Positions 8,356 to 17,056 of a stretch of 61,972 nt of DNA are shown piece after piece. Both the position numbers and the translations under genes were made by a program. Under the pieces are notes generated by a model. That model did not search any database and was not told the DNA's origin. It saw nothing but the letters and a program-made list of their open reading frames with translations. Within the stretch, counting starts at the first letter, position 1. Each line of letters starts with the position of its first letter. The stretch comes from Pelosinus sp. (GTDB lineage: Bacteria > Bacillota > Negativicutes > DSM-13327), in contig JARBUM010000016.1 in the NCBI GenBank assembly GCA_029239675.1, positions 1 to 61,972 of the forward strand. The letters run 5' to 3'.

Positions 8356-8655
8356 ATGGATACAAAAAAAATGGCAAAGATATTTAAAGCTCTTTCCAAT
8401 CCCAATCGGTTAGAATTGTATTTAAAAATTGCCGAGGCGCACGAAGCCAGTTTCGAAACCGGCGGAGAATGTTCTGTCGCAGATATTATTAGTTGTTTAA
8501 ATATTGGTGCTCCAACCATTTCGCATCATATAAAGGAGTTATCTAACGCAGATTTGATTACCACTGAAAAAAGGGGGAAATTTTTAATCTGCAGAGTAAA
8601 TGAAAAAATGGTTACAGAAGTCAGTAAAATGCTAACGCTGCAGCAACCTGAATAA
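8356..8655 (+). CDS. ArsR/SmtB-family transcriptional regulator
   Basis: A 99-residue winged-helix regulator: AKIFKALSNPNRLELYLKIA, then CSVADIISCLNIGAPTISHH (recognition helix), and a beta wing TTEKRGKFLICRV. There is a Cys in the CSVAD segment but no complete ELCVC-type metal site, so the effector may not be a metal. Preceded by a perfect inverted repeat overlapping its own -10. The next gene downstream is a frameshifted EFR1-like flavodoxin/ferredoxin, which was probably its target. Confidence 0.9.
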   Translation: MDTKKMAKIFKALSNPNRLELYLKIAEAHEASFETGGECSVADIISCLNIGAPTISHHIKELSNADLITTEKRGKFLICRVNEKMVTEVSKMLTLQQPE

Positions 8656-8802
8656 TCTGTTGCTACTATGTTATTACGTTGATAGTAATTTTGAGGTCGT
8701 CGTCTTTTAAATTTTTTCTCGCACATTTCGAAAACTGTGAAATGGTAATAGTATTATGGCTAATTCAAGTCGATATAGACTGTTGAATTTTAGGAGGAAT
8801 AG

Positions 8803-9569
8803 ATGAAAACCTTTTATTTTTCGGCGACAGGGAACAGTTTGTATGTTGCAAAGAGAATCGGGGGAGAAGTATACTCAATTCCTCAGATGCTAAAGGAAGG
8901 AAAGAGTGAGTTTAAAGATGAGTGATTGGGTTCGTATTTCCCTGTTATGGATTCGGCCTCCCAAGAAGCGTAATGGACTTCATAGAGAAGTCCAAATTAA
9001 ATGCTAAATACTTCTTTGCAATTATGACGTATGGCAATATAGCAGCCTCTGGTTTGAAGCACATAGAGGAAGTCGGGAGCAAAGCAGGCATTCAGTTCAA
9101 CTATACAAATGAAATACTCATGATTGATAATTATCTGCCCCTATTCGATATAGAAGAACAGTTTAGAAAAGAGAGATCAAAAAGAATTGAAGAAAAATTG
9201 GATCAAGTAGTAAGTGATATTAGAAACGGACAAGCTAAGCTTACCAGAAAAGGATTTGTGTCAGATATCCTCTCTAGACCGATCAAGAAGCTCACCGCCA
9301 AATTTCACTATGATGAAGGGGATAAGTGGTTTATTGTCCAAGACAATTGTAATGGTTGCAAGGTATGTGAAAAAGTTTGTCCCAGGGACAATGTCAAAGT
9401 TGTAAGAAAGGCTGAATTTCTGCACAAATGTGAAGGATGCTTTGCATGCATTCACCATTGTCCTCAAAACGCAATATATTTAAAGCTTCAGAGAAGTAAA
9501 ACTAGATTCATGAATCGGAATTTAACACTAAAGGAAATTATTGACGCGAATAATCAAAGCAATTCCTAG
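8803..9569 (+). pseudogene. EFR1-type flavodoxin/4Fe-4S ferredoxin, frameshifted
   Basis: The first 40 codons (8803-8925) encode the flavodoxin FMN-binding start MKTFYFSATGNSLYVAKRI after AGGAGG, then hit TGA. The protein resumes in the -1 frame from 8922 with IGFVFPCYGFGLPRSV and ends with two ferredoxin motifs, CNGCKVCEKVCP and CEGCFACIHHCP. The two parts join if one base is restored near 8921 (GATGAG instead of GATGATG). No slippery heptamer is in phase at the junction, so a mutation or sequencing error is more likely than programmed frameshifting. Members shuttle electrons in the cytoplasm. It follows an ArsR gene. Confidence 0.8.
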
Positions 9570-9693
9570 TCAAAAGCAATCACAAAGCGTGCGCTAAATA
9601 AAGTAGCGAGATACAGATTAGAGGTAACAACCCATTTGTTATCGCTGGGGATGCTGAATATTCCAGAATATATAATAGAGGAGTGTGATTATT

Positions 9694-10851
9694 TTGTTGT
9701 ATAGAAAGTTTGGTAAGACACATGAAATGGTCTCAGCTTTAGGATTTGGCTGTATGAGGCTTCCGATTATTAATAACGATCCAACAAAAATTGATGAGGA
9801 GAAAGCAATTAGCATGATTCGGCATGCCATTGATTCAGGCGTAAATTATGTAGATACTGCTTACCCCTATCACGGTACCGGATTTACTCACGGCGGAGCA
9901 AGCGAGCCTTTTGTCGCTAAAGCTTTAAGAGACGGCTATAGAGAGAAAGTCAAGCTAGCGACGAAGCTACCTAGTTGGCTGATTAAAACGAGAGCTGATA
10001 TGGATAATTACTTAGATGAGCAATTAAAACGCCTAGAAACAGATGCAATTGACTTTTATCTAGTGCACTCATTAAATAAGGTTGTTTGGCCCGTATTAAA
10101 AGAAGCCGGCATCAGTGAATTTTTAGATCAAGCGATCAAAGAGGGAAGAATCAAATATGCGGGATTTTCTTTTCATGATCAGATCGAACTTTTCAAGGAA
10201 ATAGTAGATGATTATGATTGGTCATTCTGCCAAATTCAGTATAATTATTTGGATGAAGATTACCAGGCAGGTAAGGAAGGCTTGGAGTATGCAGCGAAGA
10301 AAGGTTTGGGCATTGCTATTATGGAACCATTACGAGGCGGTAATATTGTCAATCTGCCCAAGGATGCAAAGACTCTTATTGAACAAGCTGATGTAAAGCG
10401 AACGCCGGCAGAATGGGCTTTGCGATGGGTATGGAATCATCCGGAAGTATCCGTTGTATTAAGCGGTATGACGACTATGGATCATGTTACGGAAAATATA
10501 AAAGTGGCCCAAGAGGCGCAGGCCAATTCATTAACGGCAAAAGAAATAGGAATGATTGAAGACATAAAGAACCTTTTTAAAGAAAGAATTAAAGTGAATT
10601 GTACAGCCTGTGCATACTGCATGCCTTGTCCTGCAGGAGTCAATATTCCTTTATGCTTTTCAACATATAATGACTATTGGGTTTTTGATGCTACTCCTGC
10701 AGTAAAGCAAAGATATGAGACTGTATCTAAGATTTCAGCTCCTGCATCTAGATGCATAGAATGTGGTAAATGCGAAAAACATTGCCCACAAGGAATTGCA
10801 ATTCGTGAAGAATTGAAGAATGTTAAAGAGATATTTGAAAAAGTTACATAA
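9694..10851 (+). CDS. Aldo/keto reductase with C-terminal 4Fe-4S domain
   Basis: About 385 residues. Residues 1-280 form an AKR barrel (LGFGCMRLPI, VDTAYPYHG with catalytic Asp and Tyr, ATKLPSW with Lys, YLVHSLN with His). The C-terminal about 100 residues carry CTACAYCMPCPAGV and CIECGKCEKHCPQGI, a ferredoxin-like pair. Such fusions are frequent in anaerobes and are thought to couple carbonyl reduction to ferredoxin or act as electron-transfer proteins. I prefer TTG 9694 because GAGGAG at 9678-9683 sits 10 bases before it; a GTG at 9685 would be almost on top of the SD. Confidence 0.88.
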   Translation: MLYRKFGKTHEMVSALGFGCMRLPIINNDPTKIDEEKAISMIRHAIDSGVNYVDTAYPYHGTGFTHGGASEPFVAKALRDGYREKVKLATKLPSWLIKTRADMDNYLDEQLKRLETDAIDFYLVHSLNKVVWPVLKEAGISEFLDQAIKEGRIKYAGFSFHDQIELFKEIVDDYDWSFCQIQYNYLDEDYQAGKEGLEYAAKKGLGIAIMEPLRGGNIVNLPKDAKTLIEQADVKRTPAEWALRWVWNHPEVSVVLSGMTTMDHVTENIKVAQEAQANSLTAKEIGMIEDIKNLFKERIKVNCTACAYCMPCPAGVNIPLCFSTYNDYWVFDATPAVKQRYETVSKISAPASRCIECGKCEKHCPQGIAIREELKNVKEIFEKVT

Positions 10852-10903
10852 ACATCATGCGGGATCCATTTTTCAAAGTGTCAATATAACGATGCCTTTA
10901 TTA

Positions 10904-10933
10904 TTGACAGAGTAGCTTTATTGCCTTTATAAT
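10904..10933 (+). promoter_or_regulatory. Sigma-A promoter of the manganese leader
   Basis: TTGACA (10904-10909) and TATAAT (10928-10933) are spaced by 18 bases, placing the transcript start near 10940, just before the riboswitch. Confidence 0.8.
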
Positions 10934-10956
10934 GAATTATAAATCAATAAAGCCTC

Positions 10957-11100
10957 CTGCAAAGGGGAGTAGCTATTTACAGATAAGCCGTCAATACGGG
11001 TGCAGACTCCGGCTTTCTGGCAATGTAAGTTGTAAGCGAGACCTTTGTCTAAGGCAAGAGCGATCAAATCGCCTCTTCCCTTAGGCGAGGTCTTTTTTGA
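10957..11100 (+). ncRNA. yybP-ykoY (Mn2+) riboswitch with terminator platform
   Basis: Contains the conserved first-loop segment AAAGGGGAGTAGC, the paired GCCGTCAATACGG segment, and GACTCCGGC, all diagnostic of the yybP-ykoY manganese aptamer. It ends in a multi-part hairpin (CTAAGG/CCTTAG and AGACC/AGGTCT) with TTTTTT at 11093-11098, suggesting transcriptional control. This family sits upstream of Mn2+ exporters and TerC-type genes, as here. Confidence 0.9.
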
Positions 11101-11121
11101 TGCAAAAAGGAGGAATAGGAA

Positions 11122-11889
11122 ATGGACTTTACTATTATAATTGAGTATGCTTGGATGTTCGTGATCCTCATCTTTTTAGAGGGGATTTTAGCGGCTGACA
11201 ATGCCTGTGTTCTTGGGGTCATGGTTAAGCATCTGCCGGTTGAAGAACGCAAGCGGGCTCTCATGTATGGGTTGGCAGGTGCATTTGTTTTTCGGGCGGC
11301 ATCCTTGTTCGCAATATCAATGTTGATTGAATGGTGGCAACTACAAGCGGTAGGGGCGTTCTATTTAATTTTCTTGAGCCTCAATCATGTGTATAAATCG
11401 GTTGTGTGTAAGAATGGATCACATTCTGAGTCGGTTGCTGCAGAAGGAGCAGGTTTCTGGAGAACTGTGATAAAAGTGGAAATCGCTGATATCGCTTTCG
11501 CAGCAGATTCTATTCTAGCCGCTGTTGCATTGGCAGTTAGTTTGCCAAGAACTTCATTGCCGAGCATTGGAGGACTTGATGGCGGACACTTCATGGTCGT
11601 TTTCGCTGGGGGATTCGTTGGTCTTGTGTTTATGCGTTTCGCCGCCCAGTGGTTTGTTACTATCCTGTTGCGTAAGCCAGGATTAGAAACGGCAGCGTAT
11701 CTTTTGGTTGGCTGGGTAGGTGTCAAACTGGGGGTTTATACTCTGTCTCATCCAGGAGTCGCATGGTTAGACGCAGGGTTCTCTGGTTCAATGGAGTGGA
11801 AGTTTATTTTCTGGATCGTGTTTCTCCTGATTTGCCTCGGTGGTTGGTTCTTCTCAAAACCCGTAGATGTAAAAGACACGCCAAAATAA
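11122..11889 (+). CDS. TerC-family integral membrane protein (putative Mn2+ exporter)
   Basis: A 255-residue membrane protein with about seven hydrophobic helices. TerC hallmarks are the early EGILAADNACVLG segment and a second acidic motif IADIAFAADSILA; the Asp/Asn residues within helices are proposed metal ligands. AAAGGAGG precedes ATG 11122. The upstream manganese riboswitch makes Mn2+ efflux (Alx/YkoY-like), possibly to metallate exported proteins, the best hypothesis. Family length is usual. Confidence 0.92.
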   Translation: MDFTIIIEYAWMFVILIFLEGILAADNACVLGVMVKHLPVEERKRALMYGLAGAFVFRAASLFAISMLIEWWQLQAVGAFYLIFLSLNHVYKSVVCKNGSHSESVAAEGAGFWRTVIKVEIADIAFAADSILAAVALAVSLPRTSLPSIGGLDGGHFMVVFAGGFVGLVFMRFAAQWFVTILLRKPGLETAAYLLVGWVGVKLGVYTLSHPGVAWLDAGFSGSMEWKFIFWIVFLLICLGGWFFSKPVDVKDTPK

Positions 11890-11910
11890 CGCGGCTGCAG
11901 ATTGTAAATG

Positions 11911-11953
11911 AGGACTCAGATGGAGATAACTCTCGTCTGGGTCCGCTTGTTTT
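11911..11953 (+). terminator. Terminator after the TerC gene
   Basis: AGGACTCAGA and TCTGGGTCC form a stem (one G-T pair) with a 15-base loop, followed by a weak GCTTGTTTTC tract. Confidence 0.6.
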
Positions 11954-12065
11954 CTGGTGGAATCCCCTAATTGATATTTTTTATTTGCTGCGTAATTCGA
12001 CAAAGTTTGATCTAGTAATAAAGGTATAATTTAACAGGTACTAAACGATTGAATGGAGTGGAATT

Positions 12066-12647
12066 ATGAAAAAATTATTTATCATCACAATTCTATGTTT
12101 TATTGTAATGTCAATGACTGCCATTGTGTCCGCCGAAGAAGCTGTTAAACCTCAAAAAACGTCTTATAATATTGCTATCGTCCCTTATATTAACTCCACA
12201 GAAGAAACCAAGGGCTATATACAAGAAATTATCGATAATAAATATACTGAACAATACTCGAACAAAAATTTTCAGATGATTCCCTTGGTAGATGTACAGA
12301 AGGCTTTAAATAGTACAGGCTATGATATTTCTAATAAGGAACTTGCTGAAAAAGATATTTTAGCTTCTGTCGCGAAAGAAACGAATGCAGATTATGTTAT
12401 TGCTATGGAGATATCACAATTAATAACTACAAGGCATATGAGCTTTTTCCAGGCTAAAGTAGTATCAAAAGCAAAACTACGTTACAAATTGTACAACACC
12501 GAAAAGGATAAAGTAGTTTCTTTTCAAGTAACAGGACTGTCAGAAAATAAAACGGTGTTTGGTGATGTAGGATATAAAGATCCAATCACAAAAGCTCTAA
12601 ACCAGGCAATGGATGACGCTAATGTGAAAATAAAGAGCAACTTATAA
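12066..12647 (+). CDS. Secreted protein of unknown function
   Basis: A 193-residue protein with a clear signal peptide (KK start, hydrophobic residues about 4-20, cleavage near VSAEE). The mature part begins IAIVPYINSTEE and contains an alternating strand/helix pattern with ADYVIAMEISQL in the middle, reminiscent of the beta-alpha layout of CsgG/LpoB-type or GNA1162-like envelope proteins, but no family signature is decisive. No lipobox is seen. It stands alone between terminators, so it is probably monocistronic. Confidence 0.8.
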   Translation: MKKLFIITILCFIVMSMTAIVSAEEAVKPQKTSYNIAIVPYINSTEETKGYIQEIIDNKYTEQYSNKNFQMIPLVDVQKALNSTGYDISNKELAEKDILASVAKETNADYVIAMEISQLITTRHMSFFQAKVVSKAKLRYKLYNTEKDKVVSFQVTGLSENKTVFGDVGYKDPITKALNQAMDDANVKIKSNL

Positions 12648-12657
12648 TCGATTAACG

Positions 12658-12695
12658 AATCCCGGGTGGCAGAATTGCTGACCGGGATTTTCACT
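12658..12695 (+). terminator. Intrinsic terminator
   Basis: AATCCCGG and CCGGGATT (8 bp) flank a 15-base loop, followed by TTTC. Confidence 0.7.
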
Positions 12696-12786
12696 TGGAA
12701 CAAGTAGAGGCAGCATACTTTCCTCGAAAATCTTCTGGAAATTAATCTTTTACAGAAATATTGAATCGATAGTTGAGCTAAATGAT

Positions 12787-12834
12787 AAATCCTGCAAGAA
12801 ATCTAACGAGAGAACTTGCAGGATTTTATTATTT
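12787..12834 (+). terminator. Second hairpin terminator before the methyltransferase
   Basis: AAATCCTGCAAG and CTTGCAGGATTT are a perfect 12-bp stem followed by TATTATTTT. Together with the hairpin at 12658 it insulates the next gene; 12648-12916 holds no coding sequence that I can defend. Confidence 0.8.
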
Positions 12835-12916
12835 TCAGGATAAATAGAGTGTTTAAGATGCCCTTACAAAATCCATGAGAATCGCACCCTGTGAAATCTT
12901 ATGAGGAGGTAAAAGA

Positions 12917-13549
12917 ATGAATGATCCAAAGATATATTGGAATAAAAAGTACACAGCCAGCTTTAATAAAAAAGTTAAATACGATCTATGGCTGGATAAA
13001 TATGAAGGTATTTTAAATACTTCAAAAGATACTCCTATTGTGGATCTAGGCTGTGGGCTTGGCAATGACACATTGTACCTTGCTGAACGCGGATATAAGA
13101 TTATTTCATGTGATTACTCGGAAGAAGCGTTAAAAAGGTTAGAACGTCTTATCGATAATCCTGTCACAAAAATTTTGGACATGAAAAATCCATTACCTTT
13201 TGAAAGTGAAAGTGTGAAAATAATTATCGCGGACCTGTCATTGCATTATTTCTCCTGGGTCGAGACTAAAGAGATAGTGAATGAAATAAAAAGAGTTTTA
13301 AAAGAAGATGGTTTTTTATTATTAAGAGTCAACTCGTTGAAGGATACCAATTATGGGGCTGGGCAAGGTATCTTAATAGAAAAAAATTACTATAATATAG
13401 ATGGAAACTTAAAAAGATTTTTTGATAAAGAGCAGTTAGAAGAACTTTTTGTAGACTGGGAAGTTAATTACATATATGAATATGAAATGACCAGATATAT
13501 TTATAGCAAAATTCTTTGGGAGATGGCTGTAAAGAAGGTGAGGGGCTAA
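12917..13549 (+). CDS. Class I SAM-dependent methyltransferase
   Basis: A 210-residue Rossmann-type methyltransferase. Motif I is VDLGCGLGNDTLYLA (residues about 42-56), followed by the acidic IISCDYSEEAL that binds the SAM ribose, and motif IV/post IV IIADLSLHYFSW. A later KRVLKEDGFLLLRV strand completes the fold. The substrate is unknown; the family includes tellurite-resistance-like and small-molecule methyltransferases. AGGAGG precedes ATG 12917. Confidence 0.9.
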   Translation: MNDPKIYWNKKYTASFNKKVKYDLWLDKYEGILNTSKDTPIVDLGCGLGNDTLYLAERGYKIISCDYSEEALKRLERLIDNPVTKILDMKNPLPFESESVKIIIADLSLHYFSWVETKEIVNEIKRVLKEDGFLLLRVNSLKDTNYGAGQGILIEKNYYNIDGNLKRFFDKEQLEELFVDWEVNYIYEYEMTRYIYSKILWEMAVKKVRG

Positions 13550-13613
13550 GAAGACATTCCCAGGGGTGATGCTATGATTGATGACTTTAGTTAGCCATCC
13601 TTAAGTCTTTTGG

Positions 13614-14630
13614 TTAAGATTCTATTTTATCTGGTAGACTAGCATTGCCTGAGGAGATGTCGTTCTTTTGATTGGTGATATATACACCCAAAATGACGAA
13701 TAATCCACCTAAAACAATAGATAGAGTAAGGACATCATCAAAAATCACTATGCCTGCTAGTGTAGCCATAATTGGATTGAAGTAGCTGAAGATTGCTGTT
13801 TTTACGGCACCGATCTTTGAGATTCCTAGATACCAGATAAAGTATGAATAGACAGAGCAAAAAATAGCCAAATACGCCGAGGCTAAAAGGGTAGCCCTGC
13901 TAACTGTGGGAAGTTGCTGCAGCAGCGTTGTTTCAGCAAATATGGTTGGAAAGAATGCAAATGGCAGCAATAAAATGGTTCCAAAAATGTGAATATAAGC
14001 CATTGCGATAAATGGACTATATTTTTCTAAGACTGATTTGCCTTTAAGAGTAAACCAGGCCCAAACTAATGCATTTAGGATCAGTAAACCGTCTCCTAAA
14101 AGTGTCTTTTGGTGAAATAGGTCGCCAAAGTGTCCTTGGCTTATGACTAGTAAAACCCCCATAAAAGCAATACATATTCCTAACCGACTACGAGAATTCA
14201 CTTTTTCTTTTTTTGTAAGTATACAGAATAAGGCGGCAAAGACCGGAGTAGTTGCCATAATTAGGCCAGCATTTGTACTGGTCGTATATTGCAAACCTGT
14301 ATAATGAATATAAAAAAAAGAAGTAATCGCAAAAAAGCCAAGCATGAAGAATTGAGGGAGATCTTTTTTATCAATACAACTCTTTCCCTTCTTAAGCAAC
14401 AGAATAAGGATAAACGTCAAAGACGCAATTACAAAACGCAATATAACCAGGTTTAGAGGAAGAAGGTCTTGCATTCCAATCTTAGCTGCGACATATGATG
14501 TTCCAAGAAATATAGGTACAGTCATTAAAAGCAGATGGATGTTATGAAATTTTTTCCAAAGGGGAATTTTAGTACATGCTATGCCCCTCTTGACATTAAA
14601 GTTGTTGTAAATAGTAGTATGGTCATTCAC
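13614..14630 (-). CDS. EamA/DMT-superfamily transporter
   Basis: About 338 residues with ten predicted membrane helices in two EamA repeats; family features are the VPIFLGTSYVAAKIG start of repeat one and ILNALVWAWFTL at the start of repeat two. Members export amino acids, metabolites or drugs. I place the start at GTG 14630, 8 bases after GGGAG; a TTG 15 bases upstream overlaps that SD, and internal ATGs are also possible. The substrate is not evident. Confidence 0.88.
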   Translation of the reverse strand: MNDHTTIYNNFNVKRGIACTKIPLWKKFHNIHLLLMTVPIFLGTSYVAAKIGMQDLLPLNLVILRFVIASLTFILILLLKKGKSCIDKKDLPQFFMLGFFAITSFFYIHYTGLQYTTSTNAGLIMATTPVFAALFCILTKKEKVNSRSRLGICIAFMGVLLVISQGHFGDLFHQKTLLGDGLLILNALVWAWFTLKGKSVLEKYSPFIAMAYIHIFGTILLLPFAFFPTIFAETTLLQQLPTVSRATLLASAYLAIFCSVYSYFIWYLGISKIGAVKTAIFSYFNPIMATLAGIVIFDDVLTLSIVLGGLFVILGVYITNQKNDISSGNASLPDKIES

Positions 14631-14683
14631 TACAATCACTCCCAATCCTTAATAATAGTAATTTTTGCAGCATCTGAGTAAGT

Positions 14684-14875
14684 TCAATCGTTAGGAAATT
14701 TGATATGGCTTATTGTTGTTCTTACTTTATAACGCAACCAGCGCCCACAATCCGTCCAGATGGCAACGATCACAAAACCACCGATAAAGAGCCGCTCCCA
14801 GCTAAGTCCACTATAAAACTGATCAACGATTAGAAGTGCTACGACGATAACACATACAAAGCTACAAGCCCGCAT
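14684..14875 (-). CDS. Small membrane protein of unknown function
   Basis: 63 residues with two hydrophobic segments (CSFVCVIVVALLIVD and LFIGGFVIVAIW) and a basic C-terminus. GGAGA lies 5 bases before the ATG at 14875. It is upstream of and co-directional with the EamA gene and divergent from the LysR gene at 15065. No family recognised; the SD and membrane topology support a real gene. Confidence 0.55.
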   Translation of the reverse strand: MRACSFVCVIVVALLIVDQFYSGLSWERLFIGGFVIVAIWTDCGRWLRYKVRTTISHIKFPND

Positions 14876-15064
14876 TGCTTTCTCCTTTCAAGTAATCGAT
14901 GTTTGTTTTTTTGGAAGAATAATAGAGTGCTAACCAGCAAGAAGAGAGGTAGCGCTCAATAGCCGCTTCATTATTTGTTGCAATTATAGCATGATGCAAA
15001 CTATAATAAAATTACTAATAAAATATACGTTCTATATTGGGAAAGTATAGTAAGAGGTGTGCAA

Positions 15065-15946
15065 ATGGACATTCGGGATATGAAGAACTTTTATGCCATT
15101 GTTGAGGAGGGAAATATCAGCAATGCAGCAAAGCGGCTTAATATAGCGCAGCCACCCCTTAGCAAGCAGATGAAACAGTTAGAAGATAATCTTGGAGTTC
15201 AATTGTTTGAGCGTGGCAGTCGTAGAATAAGGCTGACAGAAGCAGGGCAGTTATTACGGGAGCGGGTAGAGCAAATATTAGGGTTAGTCGATGGTACAAT
15301 TAAAGAAATTACAGAATTGAATTCAGGTTTAGTCGGTACACTTTCAATAGGAACGGTGACTACATCGGGGGCTACATTACTGCCAAAGTTGCTTCATCAG
15401 TTTCATAATGTATACCCCGATGTTACATTCCAACTATGGGAAGGGGATGGCAATCGAATTTTAGATCTATTGAATAATAGAGTAATTGAGATTGGTATTA
15501 TACGAGCTCCCTTTGATCCAGAGATTTATGAATCCATTACTCTGCCTGATGAGCCTTTAGTGATTGCTATGAAAAAGGATGGATGTCTTTGTGGCGAAGA
15601 TCCTGCGAAAGTTCGGCTGATTGAACTTGCTAACCAACCGTTGATTGTTCCACTGAGGTGGAAAGCGATGTTCATAGAATGGTGCGAGAAAGTCGGATTT
15701 AAACCAAACATCGTATGTATAAGTGATGGGATTTTACTCAATATAATATGGACTAAGCTAGGAATTGGCATGGCCTTAGTACCGAAGTCTACCGAGGGAC
15801 TCATTTTTGATTCAGAATTGACTTATAAAACCATCGTGGAGCCAGCCGTATCAACGCAAACGGTAATTGTCTGGGCGAGAAATCATAAGTTGTCTGCTAG
15901 CAGTAAGCACTTCTTGGATTTGTTAGAAGATATGATTATTAAGTAA
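15065..15946 (+). CDS. LysR-family transcriptional regulator
   Basis: A 293-residue LysR regulator. The N-terminal HTH reads MKNFYAIVEEGNISNAAKRL followed by IAQPPLSKQMKQLE, which is closest to the CatR/BenM-type subfamily (QPPLSRQ motif). The effector-binding domain begins near residue 90 with GTLSIGTVTTSG. I use ATG 15065 because AGAGGT ends 6 bases upstream; a GTG at 15059 overlaps that SD. It is divergent from the small membrane/EamA genes, which may be its targets. Confidence 0.92.
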   Translation: MDIRDMKNFYAIVEEGNISNAAKRLNIAQPPLSKQMKQLEDNLGVQLFERGSRRIRLTEAGQLLRERVEQILGLVDGTIKEITELNSGLVGTLSIGTVTTSGATLLPKLLHQFHNVYPDVTFQLWEGDGNRILDLLNNRVIEIGIIRAPFDPEIYESITLPDEPLVIAMKKDGCLCGEDPAKVRLIELANQPLIVPLRWKAMFIEWCEKVGFKPNIVCISDGILLNIIWTKLGIGMALVPKSTEGLIFDSELTYKTIVEPAVSTQTVIVWARNHKLSASSKHFLDLLEDMIIK

Positions 15947-16111
15947 TGGGGTACAATCTTATTTATTATGCTGTAGAAATCGTTAAACTCAATCCTTTCG
16001 GGAAGTGAAGGATGTCTAAAGGGAATTATAGAAATGGTTTAATAATCCGATAAATATAGAGTAGTATAACAGAAGGTATTGTAATCTCTGTAATACTGAA
16101 AGGGAGATACT

Positions 16112-16957
16112 ATGAGTATAATAAGAAAAATACGCAAAATCGTAACCGGTACAACTCAGTTTGACGGGGCGGGAGTGAAGCTGGTGCGAGTTATCGGCCA
16201 TGATGATACGAAAGAGTTTGACCCTTTTCTGATGCTAGATGCTTTTGATTCTCGGGATTCTGCTGACTATACAAAAGGTTTTCCCTGGCATCCTCACCGG
16301 GGGATCGAAACTGTAACTTATTTGATTGCCGGTGACATTGAACATAGTGATAGTCTAGGGAATAAAGGGAGCATCCTGGACGGCTGCTGCCAGTGGATGA
16401 CGGCGGGAAGCGGTATCCTTCATCAAGAAATGCCCCAGGCCTCGGAACGGATGTTAGGAGTTCAGCTCTGGCTGAATCTTCCTCGCAAAGATAAGATGAC
16501 GCATCCCCAATATCGCGATATTACAGATTCGATGATTCCCAAGATACAAGAAGATGGCAGCAATGTTGGTATCATAGCCGGCCACTATAGGAACACACCA
16601 GGAGCGACACAGGGAGATTATGTAAAAGCATTAGTTTTGGATGTCCAGTTGGAACCGGGAAGCCAGTGGAATATACCAACAGATAAAGAGGCAACGCTGC
16701 TTATCTATATCGTCGAAGGAGCCGGTTATTTTGATAGCGATAGGAAAACAGTGATTGAAAGTCATAGAGCAGTGCTTTTTGATCAGGGTGATACCTTTGT
16801 TATCCAGGCGGCAGAACAAGGTATCCGCTTCCTGCTGTTCTCTGGATTGCCCCTCAAGGAGCCCATAGCGTGGGGTGGACCGATTGTCATGAATACGCGA
16901 GAAGAATTGCAGCAGGCTTTCCAGGAAATTGACAATGGAACTTTTATCAAGAAATAG
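16112..16957 (+). CDS. Pirin-family (bicupin) protein
   Basis: A 281-residue pirin. The N-terminal cupin has the metal-binding HPHRGIETVTYLI segment and later GSGILHQEMP, giving the His, His, His, Glu set seen in quercetinase-like pirins. The C-terminal cupin spans about residues 170-275. Bacterial pirins are cytoplasmic metalloproteins reported as quercetin dioxygenases or enzyme modulators; the role here is unknown. AGGGAGAT precedes ATG 16112. It lies downstream of a LysR gene and ends at a two-way terminator. Confidence 0.93.
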   Translation: MSIIRKIRKIVTGTTQFDGAGVKLVRVIGHDDTKEFDPFLMLDAFDSRDSADYTKGFPWHPHRGIETVTYLIAGDIEHSDSLGNKGSILDGCCQWMTAGSGILHQEMPQASERMLGVQLWLNLPRKDKMTHPQYRDITDSMIPKIQEDGSNVGIIAGHYRNTPGATQGDYVKALVLDVQLEPGSQWNIPTDKEATLLIYIVEGAGYFDSDRKTVIESHRAVLFDQGDTFVIQAAEQGIRFLLFSGLPLKEPIAWGGPIVMNTREELQQAFQEIDNGTFIKK

Positions 16958-16982
16958 TACAGCAGCTAAGGTATAATCAAAA

Positions 16983-17030
16983 TAGCCCGGAAGTTTTCTT
17001 ACAAAGAAAACTTCCGGGCTTATCATTTTA
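16983..17030. terminator. Two-way terminator between pirin and pbuX
   Basis: An almost perfect 18-bp stem (arms 16983-17000 and 17005-17022, AGCCCGGAAG core) with a 4-base loop. On the minus strand it is followed by ATTTTGATT and on the plus strand by ATCATTTT. Confidence 0.85.
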
Positions 17031-17056
17031 GGGTAATTATTCTTTTATGTTTAAGT

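Noticed and set aside
8911..8917. TTTAAAG as a programmed -1 slippery site in the EFR1-like gene
   Set aside because: The heptamer is out of phase with the zero frame, so tandem slippage would not join the two frames.
8922..9569. Treating the ferredoxin part as a complete gene starting at GTG 8922
   Set aside because: The flavodoxin N-terminus with a good SD lies directly upstream in a shifted frame; the GTG is mid-domain and has no SD.
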